From the NCBI GenBank assembly GCA_041650375.1, contig JBAZLH010000003.1:62001-126000 (forward strand): a stretch of 64,000 nt of DNA. Reading direction: 5' to 3'. A program made the position numbers and the translations under genes. This stretch comes from UBA6220 sp041650375 (GTDB lineage Bacteria; Patescibacteriota; Minisyncoccia; Minisyncoccales; Minisyncoccaceae). Of this stretch, positions 34,301 through 41,382 are shown in pieces. Position 1 is the stretch's first letter. Each line of letters begins with the position of its first letter. The notes beneath the pieces were generated by a model, which was given only the letters and a program-made list of their open reading frames with translations, was not told the origin of the DNA and searched no databases.

Positions 34301-34600
34301 TTAAATTTTTAATAATAAATCTTGGCAGAAACTTTTCATATTTTCCAGTTCCTTAATTCCCTTTTCGGTAGTTTTATACGCTTTCTCTCCTTTCAATTTT
34401 TCTCGGCTGACATACCCGTCATTTTTAAGGCGGAACAATACTGTTTTTACCATTAAATCGTTCGGCAAAAAACCAAACTTTTCAAAAGTTAATTTTGTAA
34501 TTTCTTTTTGTTGAATTTCTTGTTCTTTTCCAAGAGAAAGAATATATATCCAAAGATTGCCTTCTGTGACGGAACTGGTAAATCTTTTAATTGGTTCCAT
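34301..34600 (-). CDS. PadR-like winged-helix regulator, copy 1
   Basis: A 99-residue protein built like the N-terminal wHTH domain of PadR: NLWIYILSLG, a recognition-helix region FGFLPNDLMVKTVLFRLKNDGYV, and a wing-like stretch ending YKTTEKGIKELENM. It is paralogous to the regulator at 35888-36190 (NLWIYIL, FGF.P, VL.RL...G.V, YK.T..G..ELE). It lies 36 bp after ino1, so it is probably co-transcribed. It may bind the palindrome at 35841-35862, though the paralogue is the nearer candidate. Confidence 0.75.
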   Translation of the reverse strand: MEPIKRFTSSVTEGNLWIYILSLGKEQEIQQKEITKLTFEKFGFLPNDLMVKTVLFRLKNDGYVSREKLKGEKAYKTTEKGIKELENMKSFCQDLLLKI

Positions 34601-34636
34601 GATTTTTATAAATTAAATTTATGTACGATTATTATA

Positions 34637-35791
34637 TTATCTTTCTCTCTTGTTCGCAATAAATTCTTCAATCATTTCCCTGGCTTTTTCATCCGTAAAC
34701 TGAGTCATAGGATGCTTCATAAAATAAGCCGAGGAAGACAATAAAGTTCCGCCGACACCTCTGTCCAATGCTATTTTTAATAATCTGATTGCCTCAATTA
34801 CGCAACCGGCCGAGTTAGGAGAATCTTCCACTGATAACCTTAATTCCAATTCCACCGGAACGTTGCCAAACTTCCTGCCTTCCATTCTGATAAAACAAAC
34901 TTTATTGTCTTTTAAGAAAGGAACGTAATCGGATGGCCCAACGTGCAAATTGTCATAACTTAATCTTTTAGCGAGCTGTGACTCAACGGCTTCGGTCTTA
35001 GATATTTTTTTTGTTTTCAAACGGGCCCTTTCTCCATACATATTTAAAAAGTCGGTGTTGCCGCCAACGTTTAGTTGATAAGACCTATCAATCGTAACGC
35101 CTCTTTCCGCAAACAAATGCGACAAAACTCGATGCGTGATAGTCGCGCCAACTTGTGATTTGATATCGTCACCAATGCAAGGAATACCTTTATCCCTGAA
35201 TTTCTTTTCCCATTTTTCGTCCGAACAAATAAACACGGGCATGCAATTTACAAAAGCCACGCCGGCCTCCAAACAAGCGTTAGCGTAAAACTCCGTGGCT
35301 TTTTGCGAGCCAACCGGCATATAGCTAACCAAAATATCGGCTTTTGATTTTTTTAATTCTTCAACCACATCAACTGATTTTTTATCGGAAACAATAAAGG
35401 TTTGGTCGTCTGGATAATCTTTCATATGCGCCGCCACCCCGTCTAAAACCGGACCCATCTTCACAATAACACCGGTTTTAGGAACATCGTGACAAAAAGT
35501 TTTTGTGCAATTAGGTTTTTCAAAGATTGCTTCTCCGATATCCTTGCCAACTTTTCGCTTGTCTACGTCAAAAGCCGCGACAATCTTAATGTCCGAAACT
35601 CGGTAATTACCAAGAACATTATGCATTAATCCCGGAACCAATTCGTCGTCATCTTTAATATCCTTGTAATAATAAATACCCTGAACCAACGAACTGCAAC
35701 AATTGCCGATTCCGGCAATCGCAATTTTAATTTCATTGCCATTTTTCGCGGCGCTCTTCGCCTTAACTTTTGGCTTTGCTTTTTTTGCCAT
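34637..35791 (-). CDS. ino1: myo-inositol-1-phosphate synthase
   Basis: A 384-residue NAD-dependent isomerase that converts glucose-6-phosphate to myo-inositol-1-phosphate. The Rossmann start is AIAGIGNCCSSLVQGI, and family segments include LVSYMPVGSQKATEFYA, CMPVFI, GDDIKSQVGATITHR and LNVGGNTDFLNM. It matches the shorter archaeal/actinobacterial type rather than the eukaryotic. A basic Lys/Ala-rich N-terminal tail (residues 1-18) precedes the domain. It is the first gene of the inositol-lipid group and has an operator-overlapped promoter. Confidence 0.94.
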   Translation of the reverse strand: MAKKAKPKVKAKSAAKNGNEIKIAIAGIGNCCSSLVQGIYYYKDIKDDDELVPGLMHNVLGNYRVSDIKIVAAFDVDKRKVGKDIGEAIFEKPNCTKTFCHDVPKTGVIVKMGPVLDGVAAHMKDYPDDQTFIVSDKKSVDVVEELKKSKADILVSYMPVGSQKATEFYANACLEAGVAFVNCMPVFICSDEKWEKKFRDKGIPCIGDDIKSQVGATITHRVLSHLFAERGVTIDRSYQLNVGGNTDFLNMYGERARLKTKKISKTEAVESQLAKRLSYDNLHVGPSDYVPFLKDNKVCFIRMEGRKFGNVPVELELRLSVEDSPNSAGCVIEAIRLLKIALDRGVGGTLLSSSAYFMKHPMTQFTDEKAREMIEEFIANKRER

Positions 35792-35840
35792 AGTGTTATA
35801 AAAATATTATAATAAATTAGTTATTGGATTAACCTTGAAT

Positions 35841-35862
35841 CTATTTTACAGCTGTAAAATAG
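35841..35862. promoter_or_regulatory. perfect palindrome, probable operator between ino1 and the PadR-like gene
   Basis: Two uninterrupted 11-bp arms (CTATTTTACAG and its reverse complement) form a 22-bp dyad. It covers the spacer and -10 box of the ino1 promoter and lies 25 bases before the divergent regulator. This is the expected position for a repressor that controls both genes. Confidence 0.8.
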
Positions 35863-35870
35863 TTTGTCAA
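35843..35870 (-). promoter_or_regulatory. ino1 promoter
   Basis: On the minus strand: TTGACA, 16 bases, TAAAAT. The -10 is inside the palindrome. The leader is about 45 bases. Confidence 0.75.
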
Positions 35871-35887
35871 TATGATAACATAAAAAT

Positions 35888-36190
35888 ATGACCCCGTTGG
35901 AACGGCTGCAAAAATCAAATACTAAAGAAAATCTCTGGATATACATCTTGGCTGTTTTGAAAACCGGAACTAATTACGCCTGGGATTTACCGAGCATTAT
36001 AGAAAAAGAATTCGGATTCAGGCCAGGCAATATTACGCCCTATCGCGTGCTTTACAGATTGGAAGAGCAAGGTTTTGTGAAAAGCGTTTTGGAAGAAAGA
36101 CGCCGGGTTTATAAAATAACCACAAACGGAGAAAAAGAATTGGAAAAGGTAAAACAGTATTATAAATCAATTTTAAATAAAATTGGTTAG
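35888..36190 (+). CDS. PadR-like winged-helix regulator, copy 2
   Basis: A 100-residue winged-helix protein paralogous to the one at 34301-34600. It has NLWIYILAVLKTGTNYAWDLPSII, FGFRPGNITPYRVLYRL and a basic wing (EERRRVYKITTNG). It is divergent from ino1, and the palindromic operator lies between them. A weak -10 (TATGAT) ends 11 bases before its ATG. It is probably the autoregulated repressor of the inositol module; its effector is unknown. It is followed 4 bp later by the 177-residue ORF. Confidence 0.8.
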   Translation: MTPLERLQKSNTKENLWIYILAVLKTGTNYAWDLPSIIEKEFGFRPGNITPYRVLYRLEEQGFVKSVLEERRRVYKITTNGEKELEKVKQYYKSILNKIG

Positions 36191-36194
36191 GCTT

Positions 36195-36728
36195 ATGGAT
36201 AAAGAACCAAGAATTAAGAATAAAATAGAAAGCCCCCGCAAAACTAAAACTGGCGAACCCGCCTCCGCGGACAAGAAGGCTACGGCGGGCAAAGAAGAAA
36301 AAGCCAAGAAGGAAACTGATATCCAAGAAGTGGTAAACCATTATTTTTTTACCAAAGGCTTGACATTGGAAGACGTAAAAGAAAACGCCAAAAAACAAAA
36401 AATTATTTATTCGCGGTTTACTCGGCCGGCCAAGGAACTGATTGAACTGGCGGGCTCGACAAAAAAAGCAAAACAGGCTATTAGTATAATAGCCGAATGG
36501 GCAAATTCAAGAAATCTTGATTACACAATTGAAACCGTTTTCAAAAAATGGCTTGAACTTGGCCGCTTAAAGCCGAAAGAAGTTGTTAAAAAACCTTATT
36601 ATCAAAACCAACCCATGGTTTGGTCCGCAACCAAGAAAAAATGGTATGTTATTGACGATGGCGGAGAATGGCTGGAATACGCGGGCAAAGACTCCGAGAT
36701 TGAATGGCGGATTGAACACAAAAAATAA
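36195..36728 (+). CDS. unknown protein, 177 residues, disordered N-terminus
   Basis: The ATG at 36195 is preferred over an in-frame TTG 12 bases upstream that would overlap the regulator. Residues 1-40 are Lys/Glu-rich and probably disordered. The rest is helical (QEVVNHYFFTKGLTLEDVKENAK) with an aromatic C-terminal part (MVWSATKKKWYVIDDGGEWLEY) resembling a small beta-domain that could bind nucleic acid or peptide. It is not recognised. It is co-transcribed with the PadR-like gene. Confidence 0.7.
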   Translation: MDKEPRIKNKIESPRKTKTGEPASADKKATAGKEEKAKKETDIQEVVNHYFFTKGLTLEDVKENAKKQKIIYSRFTRPAKELIELAGSTKKAKQAISIIAEWANSRNLDYTIETVFKKWLELGRLKPKEVVKKPYYQNQPMVWSATKKKWYVIDDGGEWLEYAGKDSEIEWRIEHKK

Positions 36729-36731
36729 ATC

Positions 36732-36818
36732 AAATGTTCGTCGGATTTTACTAAATCCGACGTCTCATTCAGCAAAATGACCACTGGGCATTCGCTCGTC
36801 GCGAATTGAGCCAAACAT
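36732..36818. repeat. dispersed hairpin repeat, copy A
   Basis: Begins AATGTTCGTCGG with a perfect 10-bp hairpin (CGTCGGATTT/AAATCCGACG, 36738-36761). A second small hairpin and a GC-poorer tail shared with copy B follow. It lies just after the 177-residue gene. Confidence 0.75.
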
Positions 36819-36874
36819 TATAAACATTCTTAATTAATGCTAATTATTAAATAATAATCTAAATATTACTTTTT

Positions 36875-37441
36875 ATGTTGTCATATTCAGAATTAAATAA
36901 AGGGAAAATCGTAATTGTAAACGACCAGCCCTATGAAATAATTGAAGCGGAAAATACTTTTAAGGGCCGCGGCCATTCTTATTTGCAAATGAAAATGCGA
37001 AATGTCGTTTCCGGCGCGGTTATATCCAAATCCGCCCAGCCCAGAGACGCTTTTGAAGAAGCGGACATTGAAAAAAGCGAAGCCAAGTTTATTTTCCAAA
37101 ACAAGGGCAAGTATACTTTTTCCGAAATCGATAATCCTTCTAAGCGCTTTGATTTGGATGAAGAAAAAATCGGTGGAGCGGCCAAGTTTTTAAAAACCAA
37201 TGAAATCGTGACCACTATCCTATTCAACGGAAAGATTATCAATGTAACCTTGCCGATTAAAGTTAAATTAAAAGTTACCGAAGTTCCGCCGGGCGTAAAG
37301 GGAGATCGAGCCCAGGCCGGCAACAAAACGGTAACCCTGGAAACCGGAGCGAAAATCGCGGCCCCATTGTTTATTAACGAAGGCGATATTATTGAGGTGA
37401 ACACTGAATCAGGCGAATATACAAGGCGCGCAAATGATTAA
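36875..37441 (+). CDS. efp: elongation factor P
   Basis: A 188-residue three-domain EF-P that rescues ribosomes stalled at polyproline. The tip loop reads TFKGRGHSY, placing Arg32 where many species have a modified lysine. This is the arginine type, which in other bacteria is rhamnosylated by EarP. The C-terminal signature lies near NEGDIIEVNTESGEYTRR. It stands alone with a bidirectional terminator after it. No Shine-Dalgarno sequence is evident. Confidence 0.95.
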   Translation: MLSYSELNKGKIVIVNDQPYEIIEAENTFKGRGHSYLQMKMRNVVSGAVISKSAQPRDAFEEADIEKSEAKFIFQNKGKYTFSEIDNPSKRFDLDEEKIGGAAKFLKTNEIVTTILFNGKIINVTLPIKVKLKVTEVPPGVKGDRAQAGNKTVTLETGAKIAAPLFINEGDIIEVNTESGEYTRRAND

Positions 37442-37445
37442 CAAA

Positions 37446-37470
37446 AAAACACCCCGAAAAGGGGTGTTTT
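37446..37470. terminator. bidirectional terminator after efp
   Basis: A stem ACACCCC/GGGGTGT with a 5-base GAAAA loop, flanked by A7 and T5 runs. It serves efp (+) and the reductase gene (-). Confidence 0.92.
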
Positions 37471-37473
37471 TGT

Positions 37474-37755
37474 TTACTTAACAAATAAATTGCAGTGGCA
37501 ATGCCCGTCTTTTTCAATTTCTTCTTTGTGGTATATGCACGGGCAAATTATTTTTTTGTCTTCCTCTATATCCCCGGTCGCTTTGCGGCAAGGGCAGTAT
37601 CGTTCACCCAAAAGTTCTTCCCGCATCAATAAAGCCCGAACAATATTTTCGGCGATTTTATTTTCTGGATTAACTTTGAAATTATTGGCTTTGGCGTATT
37701 CTTCGTATTCCGCCAATAATTTTTTTATTTCCAGTTCAATTTTTTCGTTTTCCAT
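37474..37755 (-). CDS. ferredoxin-thioredoxin reductase catalytic-subunit-like protein
   Basis: A 93-residue protein with all six cysteines of the FTR catalytic subunit: CPC (54, 56), CPC (71, 73) and CHC (86, 88), within ERYCPCRKATGDIEEDK and IICPCIYHKEEI. Four of these hold a [4Fe-4S] cluster and two form the redox-active disulfide. It reduces thioredoxin using ferredoxin electrons. It follows trxA with no gap. The variable subunit is not in the window. Confidence 0.92.
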   Translation of the reverse strand: MENEKIELEIKKLLAEYEEYAKANNFKVNPENKIAENIVRALLMREELLGERYCPCRKATGDIEEDKKIICPCIYHKEEIEKDGHCHCNLFVK

Positions 37756-38070
37756 TTAAATTAAATTATCAATAAATTGCTTAATTTCTTCTTCCGGCTT
37801 GAAGCCGACAAACTTATCCGCAACTTCCCCATTTTTGAAAAAGAAAACCGTGGGAATAACCTCTACCCTGAATTTAGCGCCGGTTTGAGGGCAAGCGTCC
37901 AAATCCATTTTCACCACGATTATTTTCTCCTTATAGTCTTCGGCTATTTTCTCAATTATGGGGCTAAGCATTTTACAAGGGGGGCACCAAGTAGCAAAAA
38001 CATCCAACAAAACCGGCTTATCGGCTTTGGCTATGAATTCTTCAAAATTTTCATCAGTTAGTATGGTCAT
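37756..38070 (-). CDS. trxA: thioredoxin with a CPPC active site
   Basis: A 104-residue thioredoxin fold with active site WCPPC (Cys29, Cys32) instead of the usual WCGPC, and a cis-Pro in EVIPTVFFF. The CPPC dipeptide usually shifts the redox potential. It lies immediately before the FTR-like gene, forming a reductase-substrate pair in one transcript from the promoter at 38103-38131. Confidence 0.93.
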   Translation of the reverse strand: MTILTDENFEEFIAKADKPVLLDVFATWCPPCKMLSPIIEKIAEDYKEKIIVVKMDLDACPQTGAKFRVEVIPTVFFFKNGEVADKFVGFKPEEEIKQFIDNLI

Positions 38071-38102
38071 TTTAAAAAATTATTTTAAATTATTATAAGT
38101 AA

Positions 38103-38131
38103 ATTATATCTGCCGCGAACAAAAAAAGCAA
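38103..38131 (-). promoter_or_regulatory. trxA-FTR promoter
   Basis: On the minus strand: TTGCTT, 17 bases, TATAAT, followed by a leader of about 25 bases rich in A/T. Confidence 0.8.
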
Positions 38132-38157
38132 CAATATTTTCATACTGTCGCCAATAA

Positions 38158-38655
38158 TTATTTTAACTTTTTTCTCAACCACCCCCTTTCAGTCTCCGCA
38201 ATTAAAGCAATTATTTCTTCATCCGTTACGCCTCCGTAAAATCCATGAAAGACAAGCCTTCTATTGAGCTCATAGAATACATCTTCAAACTCTTTCATTA
38301 AGGCCACGGTTTCTTCCTTGGTTGCGGCCCTGCATGGATATCTTCTTTTTATATGCCCTTCGGTTCGAAGGTTTAGCTTATCAAAATCCGGATGGCAATT
38401 TGGGCACACACCTATGCGCTTGCTGTCGCTACCACCGTCTCTTGCCGGAAGCGCATGATGTTTTTCAACAATATGATATTCTCCGCACACTGAACAATAA
38501 CTGTAATCGCACGGAGTATTACCGTTATGCCTTGGATGAGTAGGCAATTCGGTTAAATTTTTTCTAAGTGTTTGCGGAAGATTATCATCTTCCCATGGTA
38601 AGACCGCTGATTCACTGGCGGCAATTCCGATAGTAGTGATATCTTTTAGTCCCAA
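38158..38655 (-). CDS. HNH-like zinc-binding protein
   Basis: A 165-residue protein with an HNH-like module: CSVCGEYHIVEKHHALP followed by RDGGSDSKRIGVCPNCHPDFD, the two CxxC pairs giving a structural zinc site. It starts at TTG: the codon before it is a stop, no internal ATG lies in the first 90 codons, and AAGGTGA is placed just upstream. Probably a DNA-binding or nicking enzyme; its target is unknown. It is downstream of xseB. Confidence 0.7.
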   Translation of the reverse strand: MGLKDITTIGIAASESAVLPWEDDNLPQTLRKNLTELPTHPRHNGNTPCDYSYCSVCGEYHIVEKHHALPARDGGSDSKRIGVCPNCHPDFDKLNLRTEGHIKRRYPCRAATKEETVALMKEFEDVFYELNRRLVFHGFYGGVTDEEIIALIAETERGWLRKKLK

Positions 38656-38736
38656 TCAATCACCTTGGTAATTTTCAAGGTTCTGCGCGCCGGAAGAACC
38701 ACCCATATTTTAGCCAATCAAATTAAATTGGTCAAA

Positions 38737-38937
38737 TCAGTCTTTTTCTATGTCTTTTTTGATTTCTTCAAATTCGTTTTCCACTTCCTCAAAGCTTTTT
38801 TTGGTTTCTTTGATTATTTTGGCAGCTTCCTTTATTTTTTCCAAACCTTCTTCAACATCAACTTCTTCCTGGTTCTCAAACCATTCCGAAATTTCGTTAA
38901 GTTTTTTAAGATTAGTACCCAAGTTTTTATCTTTCAT
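38737..38937 (-). CDS. xseB: exodeoxyribonuclease VII small subunit
   Basis: A 66-residue helical-hairpin protein with the XseB pattern (NLKKLNEISEWFEN, then VEEGLEKIKEAAKIIKE). It assembles in several copies on XseA to degrade single-stranded DNA. It is separated from xseA by about 200 bp containing two hairpin repeats, instead of the usual overlap. The acidic coiled C-terminus is typical. Confidence 0.85.
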   Translation of the reverse strand: MKDKNLGTNLKKLNEISEWFENQEEVDVEEGLEKIKEAAKIIKETKKSFEEVENEFEEIKKDIEKD

Positions 38938-38980
38938 GGCAATAGTTTATTATTAAAAATATGTTTATAATATTTGAATT

Positions 38981-39063
38981 AATGTACGTCGGATTTTACT
39001 TATCCGCCACCTCATTCAGCAGAATGACCTACTGGGATATTACTCGCGTAAATTGGTCTAAAT
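38981..39063. repeat. dispersed hairpin repeat, copy B
   Basis: The same start as copy A (AATGTACGTCGG...TTTTACT) and the same downstream segment (CTCATTCAGCARAATGACC), but the hairpin arm is partly degenerate. Confidence 0.7.
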
Positions 39064-39100
39064 TTTTTTCTTTTACCATATATTTATGAATTTTATTCTT

Positions 39101-39152
39101 AATGTTCGTCGGATTTTACTAAATCCGACGTCAATTAGCTCTCGCTAATTGA
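39101..39152. repeat. dispersed hairpin repeat, copy C
   Basis: A perfect copy of the first 30 bases of copy A, followed by a second hairpin (TCAATTAG/CTAATTGA) whose arms include the xseA stop codon. Confidence 0.75.
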
Positions 39153-40367
39153 TTTATTAATATTTTTTACTTGAGATGTGATGGTGCCGTTGGAAACTTG
39201 GATGTCTAATTCGTTGCCGATTGCGACATCATTGGTTTTCCTGATAATCTTGCCGTTTTTTCTGGCTAAACAATACCCTAACTTTAAATTTCTTTCCGGA
39301 TTATTTTGGTTGATTATTTTTTCCGCCAAATTAATTTGTTGTTTAAACTGGATTAATATATTTTCCAGCATTTTTGGCAATACCTGCCTTACTTTATATT
39401 CCAAGGCTGCGTATTCTTTTAAAGATTCCCGCAAATAGGCCTCCATCCGCGAAAAAAGATTCCTGATTTGCCGCTTATCATCAGATAGAGTTTCGGCAAA
39501 GCTGTTAAAAATATTATTTTGTTCTTCTTTGATTTTAAATTTCAAAGTTTGCCAGCCAGCGCTCAAAAGATTGGCCGCGGCCGTAGGCGTGGAAACCATT
39601 TCGTCCACTGCCAACGCCAATAGGGGCACATCTTTATCGTGCCCGATAGCGGCAATCACGGGCACGGGAAAACTTTTAATTTCCCTAATTAACATTTCGT
39701 TATTAAACGCCAAAAATGATTCCAAAGAACCGCCACCGCGCATAATCACTAGCGCGTCTATATTTTGTTTACGCATTAATTTAACGGCACTTAACAAATC
39801 CTTGGTGGCTTCTTCGCCTTCCACCCGCGAATCAGCCATTTTGATTTTAAAGCCAAATCGGCCCAAATTATTCAAAAAATCATTAATAACCGCGCCTTGT
39901 TTGCTGGTAATCACGCCGATTGTTTGCGGAAATTCGGGCAACGGCCTTTTATTTTCCAAAGCAAACACGCCTTCTTCTTCCAGCTTCTTTTTTAATTTTT
40001 CGTATTCTTTTTTTAAATCACCCTCTCCCACCAAGCGGACTGTTTTGGCTTTAAAGCTGATTCTGCCGGTTGGTTTGTAAATATCCGGAATGCCGGTGGC
40101 GATTATTTCCATGCCATCTTTTAAATCCAATCCCGAGAGCCGGTAATCATAACTCCAAATTACGCAATTCATTACGCTCTTGTCTTTCTTGTCTTTCAAA
40201 GAAAAATACACGTGCCCGCTGCTCCACACTTTAACTTCCGAGACCTCGCCTTTCACTTTGGCTTCGCACGAATTGAGAATGCTGTTTAAAACAGTTATAT
40301 ACGCGGAAACAGTGAAAATATTATTCTCTAAAAGGTTTTTAACATAGGATTTATTCTTTTCTTCCAT
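39135..40367 (-). CDS. xseA: exodeoxyribonuclease VII large subunit
   Basis: A 410-residue XseA. It has an N-terminal OB fold (FTVSAYITVLNSILN...KVWSSGHVYFSLKD), the conserved catalytic domain (VITSKQGAVINDFL, RGGGSLESFLAFN, IGHDKDVPLLALAVD) and a C-terminal coiled-coil. It degrades single-stranded DNA from both ends. It follows the RecB-like nuclease by 10 bp, forming a DNA-repair unit with xseB and possibly the HNH gene. Confidence 0.96.
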   Translation of the reverse strand: MEEKNKSYVKNLLENNIFTVSAYITVLNSILNSCEAKVKGEVSEVKVWSSGHVYFSLKDKKDKSVMNCVIWSYDYRLSGLDLKDGMEIIATGIPDIYKPTGRISFKAKTVRLVGEGDLKKEYEKLKKKLEEEGVFALENKRPLPEFPQTIGVITSKQGAVINDFLNNLGRFGFKIKMADSRVEGEEATKDLLSAVKLMRKQNIDALVIMRGGGSLESFLAFNNEMLIREIKSFPVPVIAAIGHDKDVPLLALAVDEMVSTPTAAANLLSAGWQTLKFKIKEEQNNIFNSFAETLSDDKRQIRNLFSRMEAYLRESLKEYAALEYKVRQVLPKMLENILIQFKQQINLAEKIINQNNPERNLKLGYCLARKNGKIIRKTNDVAIGNELDIQVSNGTITSQVKNINKSISES

Positions 40368-40377
40368 CGTTCCGTGT

Positions 40378-41139
40378 TTATTTCTTTTCGTGTTTTATTT
40401 TTGCCACAACCGCGTTTTTCCGGTAATTGCAATAATCGCAATTTTCATTCATCTCGGGAATTTTGTCCGACATCAAACATTCTTTAATGTCTTTAAGCGC
40501 TTTGGGAATCCACTTGCTGTCGCCGGTGTACGGCAAAACCTTAATGTCAAATTCCAATTTTTTGTCAAAAGTAGGTTTGCCAACATCGCCATTACAATAA
40601 ACAAAATATCCGGTCGGATTTACGTCAAAACCGTTTTGGGCAAAAAGCCATTGGTAGATTTCCATTTGCCGCTTATAACCTCTTTGCCATTCCGCGTCTA
40701 AATTAACTTCACTAGTTTTAGAAGTAGCCTTGTAGTCTACGATTATGATTTGGCCTTGCGGATTAACCCAAATATCATCAATCGCACCGGTAATCAAAAG
40801 GTTGGTCGGTTCGTCCACGTATTCAATGCCTTTAAAATTTTCCCGCCAAATATTCAATTTATCGTGCTTAAACGGAACAGCATCAATGCCAAAATCGCGG
40901 ATAAACGGATGCGGAGCTTGTTCGTTTCTATATAAATCAAATTCTTTTTTTAACAATGCGTCCACCGCGCTGTTTAAAGTAAAGGGAAAACCGGGCGGCC
41001 TACCCACGCCCAAGCGCCTGTCTAAATAGAAACATTGCGGGCATTCCATAAACAAATCTATTTTGGAACGGCTTAATTTAAACGGCACAGTCGCCTTCGG
41101 GTCAAAAATATTATTGGATTTTTTGTAGTATTGGGACAT
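40378..41139 (-). CDS. RecB/Cas4-like PD-(D/E)XK nuclease
   Basis: A 253-residue nuclease-superfamily protein: SRSKIDLFMECPQCFYLDRR at the N-terminus, GAIDDIW and IIVDYKATSK for the active-site Asp and DxK, and QMEIYQWL for motif QxxxY. Cysteines at the start (CPQC) and end (CDYCNYR) could hold a [4Fe-4S] cluster as in AddB and Cas4. No cas genes or CRISPR array are in the window, so a repair role next to xseA is more likely. Confidence 0.85.
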   Translation of the reverse strand: MSQYYKKSNNIFDPKATVPFKLSRSKIDLFMECPQCFYLDRRLGVGRPPGFPFTLNSAVDALLKKEFDLYRNEQAPHPFIRDFGIDAVPFKHDKLNIWRENFKGIEYVDEPTNLLITGAIDDIWVNPQGQIIIVDYKATSKTSEVNLDAEWQRGYKRQMEIYQWLFAQNGFDVNPTGYFVYCNGDVGKPTFDKKLEFDIKVLPYTGDSKWIPKALKDIKECLMSDKIPEMNENCDYCNYRKNAVVAKIKHEKK

Positions 41140-41182
41140 AAATTTTAGATATTATTAATCGCATTATAGCACGACATTGGGT

Positions 41183-41211
41183 AAAAATAAAAAAGGCCTA
41201 GAAAAATCTAG
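41183..41211 (-). terminator. terminator of the 40-residue ORF
   Basis: A perfect stem CTAGA/TCTAG with a 4-base loop overlapping the stop codon, then GCC and a T6ATTTTTA tail on the minus strand. Confidence 0.8.
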
Positions 41212-41330
41212 CGCTCTTGTTCATTTGGCTTTACCTGCCTTATTTCATCAACATAGTTTTCGCCCCAACCAAACGGGGCCGGTTTTGTTTCTGTTTGCCT
41301 TGCCGGCTGAAAGCTTTTTCTGTCGCACAT
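41208..41330 (-). CDS. unknown 40-residue protein
   Basis: An ATG frame of 40 codons reading MCDRKSFQPARQTETKPAPF then GWGENYVDEIRQVKPNEQER. It is basic at the start and hydrophilic, with no membrane segment. Support comes from a complete unit: a TTGACA promoter with an inverted repeat in its spacer, a 12-base leader, and a terminator overlapping the stop. No clear ribosome site is present. It is not recognised and could be a regulated small protein. Confidence 0.6.
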   Translation of the reverse strand: MCDRKSFQPARQTETKPAPFGWGENYVDEIRQVKPNEQER

Positions 41331-41348
41331 TTTAAAATCACTAAATTA

Positions 41349-41377
41349 AAAATAACATTCGCTAATTCGAATGTCAA
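41349..41377 (-). promoter_or_regulatory. promoter with operator-like dyad for the 40-residue ORF
   Basis: On the minus strand: TTGACA, 17 bases, TATTTT. The spacer is filled by an inverted repeat, ACATTCG and CGAATGT around 6 bases (41355-41374), as expected for a repressor site. Confidence 0.75.
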
Positions 41378-41382
41378 CAATA

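Noticed and set aside
40378..41139. Cas4
   Set aside because: No CRISPR array or other cas genes; the xseA neighbour favours repair.
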